This document shows positions 61,016 through 64,000 of a DNA stretch of 64,000 bases, piece by piece (positions within the stretch are counted from its first letter, which is position 1; each line of letters starts with the position of its first letter). The position numbers and the translations under genes were made by a program. Location of the stretch: positions 44,588-108,587 of the forward strand of contig NC_019749.1 in the NCBI RefSeq assembly GCF_000317575.1. The letters run 5' to 3'. Origin of the DNA: Stanieria cyanosphaera PCC 7437 (GTDB lineage Bacteria; Cyanobacteriota; Cyanobacteriia; Cyanobacteriales; Xenococcaceae). The notes under the pieces were generated by a model. That model saw only the letters and a program-made list of their open reading frames with translations. It ran no database searches and was not told where the DNA came from.

Positions 61016-61900
61016 TGTCCCAACCTTTTTCTAGCTCCTCGAACATTCCCTAACTGCTTCAACGCCATCGCAGATACCAAACAAATTCCTCCAGTCATAT
61101 ACAATCCTTTATTACCCGTTCCCATCCCAATAAATCTCACTACGGCAAAACTAAATAGCATGGCAATAATAATCGGCATAATTACCACATACTGAGTATG
61201 TTCTGGTCTATCCTGCTTCAGCCCCAATTTCTCATTTCTGATAATTTTCCTCGCTAACATCGGATTTCTACCAGCCAACGGTTGGAGTTCGGCTAAACGA
61301 GATTTACTAATCTCTAATCCCTGTCTTTGTGCTTCAACTTCCATCACTTCCCGAATGATGCGATCCGCAAAGCGGATCTGCCGAAGGCAGCGCGCTTGGC
61401 AGTGACAGTTCGATTTCCAACATATCGAGATAGATATCGCGACCTGGATTGGCGACGGCAAAACAGACGACCCTCGCACCAGCAGAAATCATGTCTTCCA
61501 ACCAATAACGAATAGAAGTAGTGAGTCTTTTAGCTTCGGGAAGTATTAATAAAGTATCTTCACCACTATTATCTAAAATCTCTTGTTTGAGAGCATCGAC
61601 GGTTAAATCCTTCTCCCCTGTCGGTTCGCCATTTTTGTTAAATTGAGCTTCCGTCGTCGGAACATCTAACTGCATGGCAATGGCAATGAAGAACTTTTTG
61701 AGAGAACCCTTGTAAGTCGCGATCGCACTTTGAAATTCTCCCGATAATTCGGAGTGAAGAGAGAAGGCAAAATCACTCTTACCCGTTCCAGCTTCACCCA
61801 GTACCAAGATTGAATTACCAGCCCGAACCGCATTACAGACTTTTGAAAAGGTTTCGGGTTCTAGGCTACAGTTGTTAGGTTTGTATGTTTTACCTGACAC
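61012..61900 (-). pseudogene. P-loop ATPase with membrane C-terminus, frameshifted by a hairpin repeat
   Basis: The first frame (start GTG 61900) has the P-loop L-G-E-A-G-T-G-K-S-D-F-A-F and a Walker B-like strand L-L-I-L-P-E-A-K. It runs to Y-L-D-M-L-E-I-E-L, then enters a hairpin repeat and stops at 61334. The continuation (R-E-V-M-E-V-E-A-Q-R-Q-G-L then two membrane spans and a basic end) is in another frame that begins after the repeat and stops at 61012. One original protein of about 280 residues is the simplest reading. Confidence 0.65.
61357..61405. repeat. Hairpin repeat that shifts the ATPase frame
   Basis: On the minus strand, CTGCCTTCGGCAG and GATCCGCTTTGCGGATC are adjacent perfect hairpins. 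The ATPase frame enters on one phase and leaves on another. Elements of this kind elsewhere in the window keep the frame. Confidence 0.65.
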
Positions 61901-61911
61901 CTGACACCTAA

Positions 61912-63103
61912 TAAGCTGTTATGCATTTAAACTGTGATAATAGCATTACCTTTGTTTTTGAGTTTTCGTCCCCATTTAATAATTAATTCTCCTTCATTTA
62001 AAAGTTGATGTAACAAGAGTTCTAATTCTTCAATTGATTTAAAAAGTCTACCCGCAATATATTCTTTGGCTGAATGCCACACTAATTCAATTAGATTATA
62101 ATCTGGGCTATATTCTGGCAAATACTCTAAATGTATATTAGGCATTTCTGTTTCTATTTTTTTGATACATTCTTCTTTTTTGTGAAAACTAGCATTATCA
62201 AGAATAATGACTATTTTTGCTCCTTTCTCAGCAAAGTCTTCCTTTTGATTTCCTGCTTCAATCCATTCAGTAATTATCTCTTGATAAAATATTTTTAGAA
62301 CTTCATAGAAATTATTACTATTGCTTTTGTTTAAGAAATCCACAAATCTTTTTTTGTCTGAGTATCTTAACGCTCCCATCACATTTACTCGACCTTTTCG
62401 TCTGTCTCCTCTCACTTTTTTGCGCTTTCCTTTGAGACACCAATTCTTGCGTCTAATTACTCTTAAACTAAATCCAGACTCGTCCCAAAACCATACCTGG
62501 AGACGTTCAGGCTTTTCCTTTTCGATTTTTAAATACTCTTTCAGTTTCTCTTTGAACGCTTCTCTTTTTTGAGGATTTCTTTGAAAATCTAAGCTATACT
62601 TTGCCCAAAGGTAACCGTACTTTTTTCTTGATAATATCCTCCTTACTTGAGAACCACTTAACTTGATTCCTGTTATCTCTTCTAAATATTTAGCTAGTCT
62701 TTGTGCTGACCATCGACCAAATTCATATCCTAATTCTTCTGGATTTTTCTCTATTGTTTCTAATAATATTTCTATATATTTTTTTGTAGCTTTTTGATGA
62801 TTACCTTTCATTCTTTCATCTTTAAGACTCTCTAGGTTATCTGGGTCACCATGGACACACCAATAACATACTTTGTTTTTTGAGCATCCAATAAATTCAG
62901 CTATTTCTGACTGTGTTTTTCCATTATTGAGCAATAATAAGATTAATATTCTCTCTCTAATGTCTCCTTTTTCTTCTCTTTTTAGAGCTTTTTGCAGTTT
63001 TTTCTGTTGCTCTGATGTTAGATAATTTTTCGCCGGCATCTTGAGTCGCGATCGCTTTTCTTTAATCCCATTATTATACCCAATTTAAATGCATAACAGC
63101 TTA
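61912..63103 (-). mobile_element. IS630-family insertion sequence with perfect 20-bp ends
   Basis: TAAGCTGTTATGCATTTAAA at 61912 is matched exactly by its inverse at 63084-63103. The TA at each end fits IS630 target choice. It lies between two minus-strand genes and does not cut a conserved domain. Confidence 0.9.
61927..63039 (-). CDS. IS630-family transposase
   Basis: An N-terminal HTH (S-E-I-A-E-F-I-G-C-S-K-N-K-V-C) and the DDE parts W-F-W-D-E-S-G-F, V-I-I-L-D-N-A-S-F-H-K and Y-S-P-D-Y-N-L-I-E-L-V-W mark the family. The 370-residue frame is uninterrupted and the ends are perfect, so the element may be active. Confidence 0.92.
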   Translation of the reverse strand: MPAKNYLTSEQQKKLQKALKREEKGDIRERILILLLLNNGKTQSEIAEFIGCSKNKVCYWCVHGDPDNLESLKDERMKGNHQKATKKYIEILLETIEKNPEELGYEFGRWSAQRLAKYLEEITGIKLSGSQVRRILSRKKYGYLWAKYSLDFQRNPQKREAFKEKLKEYLKIEKEKPERLQVWFWDESGFSLRVIRRKNWCLKGKRKKVRGDRRKGRVNVMGALRYSDKKRFVDFLNKSNSNNFYEVLKIFYQEIITEWIEAGNQKEDFAEKGAKIVIILDNASFHKKEECIKKIETEMPNIHLEYLPEYSPDYNLIELVWHSAKEYIAGRLFKSIEELELLLHQLLNEGELIIKWGRKLKNKGNAIITV

Positions 63104-63119
63104 CCATCAACCCGATCTT

Positions 63120-63704
63120 CTAACTGCGACTGCTGCGATACTGAGCCAGAATGGTGTCGGCTAGTTGCCCTGGTGTCCACTTTGGGTTGACTGCTTCCCT
63201 CACTGCTGACACTTTTTCTTTCAAGTCTTCTGGTAGATCGTCTTCTTCCATACGGTTGGCTAGTTCTCTAACTACCAGGTCTGGAGTTGCCAGTTCTCGT
63301 GCTTTGAGTTGGGCTGCTTTGCGGATCAGTTGTCCGACATCGAGATTATCGGTAGGGTTTTCTGGTTCGACATAGATATTTTCAGAAGACTGTTCGATGG
63401 CAGTATCTTCAGATTTCACCATCGCTCCTGAATTATTCTCAGAATTATTATTAGCAAAACCTTCCATTTTTCCGTTTTCCTTAATGTATAAATCTAGTTC
63501 GTCCATTAAATTAACTTGCTCATCTGTAAGGTAACAGCGATGCTCTGAATCCTTCTGATGTTTGATTCCCAAAAACTTCAAACGGTCGTAGTAGGCATCT
63601 CTTTTTATGCCATATTTTTCCATCAGGGTTTCTGGGCGAGTCGGGTCTAAAGTAAGGCGATTCTGGTCAGTCATGGCAAAAAACTTTTTTTTTCTCATGT
63701 CCAT
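63120..63704 (-). CDS. Plasmid-type HTH-like protein, 194 aa
   Basis: The start is ATG 63704 or the Met at 63674 (M-T-D-Q-N-R). The N-terminal part (M-E-K-Y-G-I-K-R-D-A-Y-Y-D-R-L-K-F-L-G-I, then Y-L-T-D-E-Q-V-N-L-M-D-E-L) looks like a MerR/XRE-type DNA-binding helix set. A linker and a helical C-terminus (W-T-P-G-Q-L-A-D-T-I-L) follow. It ends 16 bases before the IS630 element. It probably preceded the ATPase in one transcript. Confidence 0.55.
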   Translation of the reverse strand: MDMRKKKFFAMTDQNRLTLDPTRPETLMEKYGIKRDAYYDRLKFLGIKHQKDSEHRCYLTDEQVNLMDELDLYIKENGKMEGFANNNSENNSGAMVKSEDTAIEQSSENIYVEPENPTDNLDVGQLIRKAAQLKARELATPDLVVRELANRMEEDDLPEDLKEKVSAVREAVNPKWTPGQLADTILAQYRSSRS

Positions 63705-64000
63705 AATATGGAAGGGGCGAAAAAATTTTTATGATCTCTATCACCCGATTCGGTTTTCTGTCGGTCGGGTCATCCCTAGCTATCGAAGCAATTTGGGGTG
63801 AGTCCTTTATCTGTTTCAACAGTTTCTTCGAGGAGATGTTTGTAGAAAGATAAAATTTTCTTTTCTGCTAATAAGTTTCTATAACTAATTAACGAATTTC
63901 TAGCTCTTATAAATGATTTAAAGTTTGTTTTCTTTTGGTAATTTGTCAGGCTCAACTTTCAAATTCAATTAATAAGAAATAAAACGATTAAAACCTAGTT
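63705..64000. other. AT-rich end of window, no gene
   Basis: No supported gene is seen in these 296 bases. It may hold the promoter of the minus-strand cluster that begins at 63704. Confidence 0.4.

Noticed and set aside
61327..61515. Plus-strand 62-codon frame over the ATPase
   Set aside because: Shadow that reads through the hairpin repeat; no signals.

Overview
The window reads as accessory DNA from a cyanobacterium. The HIP1 octamer (GCGATCGC and near variants) recurs through genes and spacers. Several protein families are typical of cyanobacteria: DUF1350, DUF1822-like, Nif11 leader, GRDP-like and CHAT proteins. A ParA/ParB pair, a PIN/Phd toxin-antitoxin cassette, a tyrosine recombinase with a second recombinase fragment, four recognisable IS elements plus one decayed one, and many broken genes point to a large plasmid or a plasmid-derived island. 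I see no rRNA, tRNA or CRISPR array.

Layout. 1-5320: cell-surface genes on the + strand (TPR/membrane protein interrupted by an in-frame stop, a substrate-binding plus vWA protein, then small exported proteins). 5719-8849: antitoxin remnant and a type II-like restriction-modification pair (D12-class adenine methylase plus a D..ExK nuclease). 8884-12355: a helicase gene cut by an IS4-type element whose other side carries the 3' end of a different gene. 12384-16404: a Mom-like acyltransferase protein with duplicated basic C-terminal modules and a GH13 enzyme lacking a normal start. 17210-23195: exported protein, membrane protein, DUF1350 hydrolase, trypsin-nuclease fusion and matrixin-like metalloprotease. 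23388-29155: IS982 remnant, LysR with two NAD(P)-binding oxidoreductases, IS5-type element, and two copies of a broken partition-like gene. 29245-35173: the plasmid-maintenance block. 35306-56307: an AT-rich island with a PDZ-CHAT protease, a DUF1822-like protein, a short Cys/Phe peptide gene next to a methyltransferase, a STAND NTPase, small membrane/accessory proteins, and a four-gene run of GTPase, second GTPase, GAP1-like protein and membrane protein. 56312-64000: minus-strand genes broken by an IS4-type element, an IS630 element and a hairpin repeat, including an orphan Nif11 leader and a YdjM-like membrane hydrolase.

How the genes may work together. The best candidates for a poorly described system are (i) the 35-56 kb island, whose NTPase/GTPase modules and caspase-like CHAT effector match the logic of NTP-dependent biological-conflict systems of multicellular bacteria, with two accessory genes or remnants preceded by the same promoter-like sequence, and (ii) the 18.5-23.2 kb set, where a hydrolase, a protease fused to a NUC-type nuclease, and a metzincin lie in a row. 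A third theme is a family of short GC-rich hairpin repeats inserted into reading frames, mostly without breaking them, but once causing a frameshift (near 61.38 kb). Another is an 18-bp palindrome, within a 26-bp conserved block, in front of both parA and the toxin-antitoxin operon. All functional statements rest on motif reading by eye; no database search was run.
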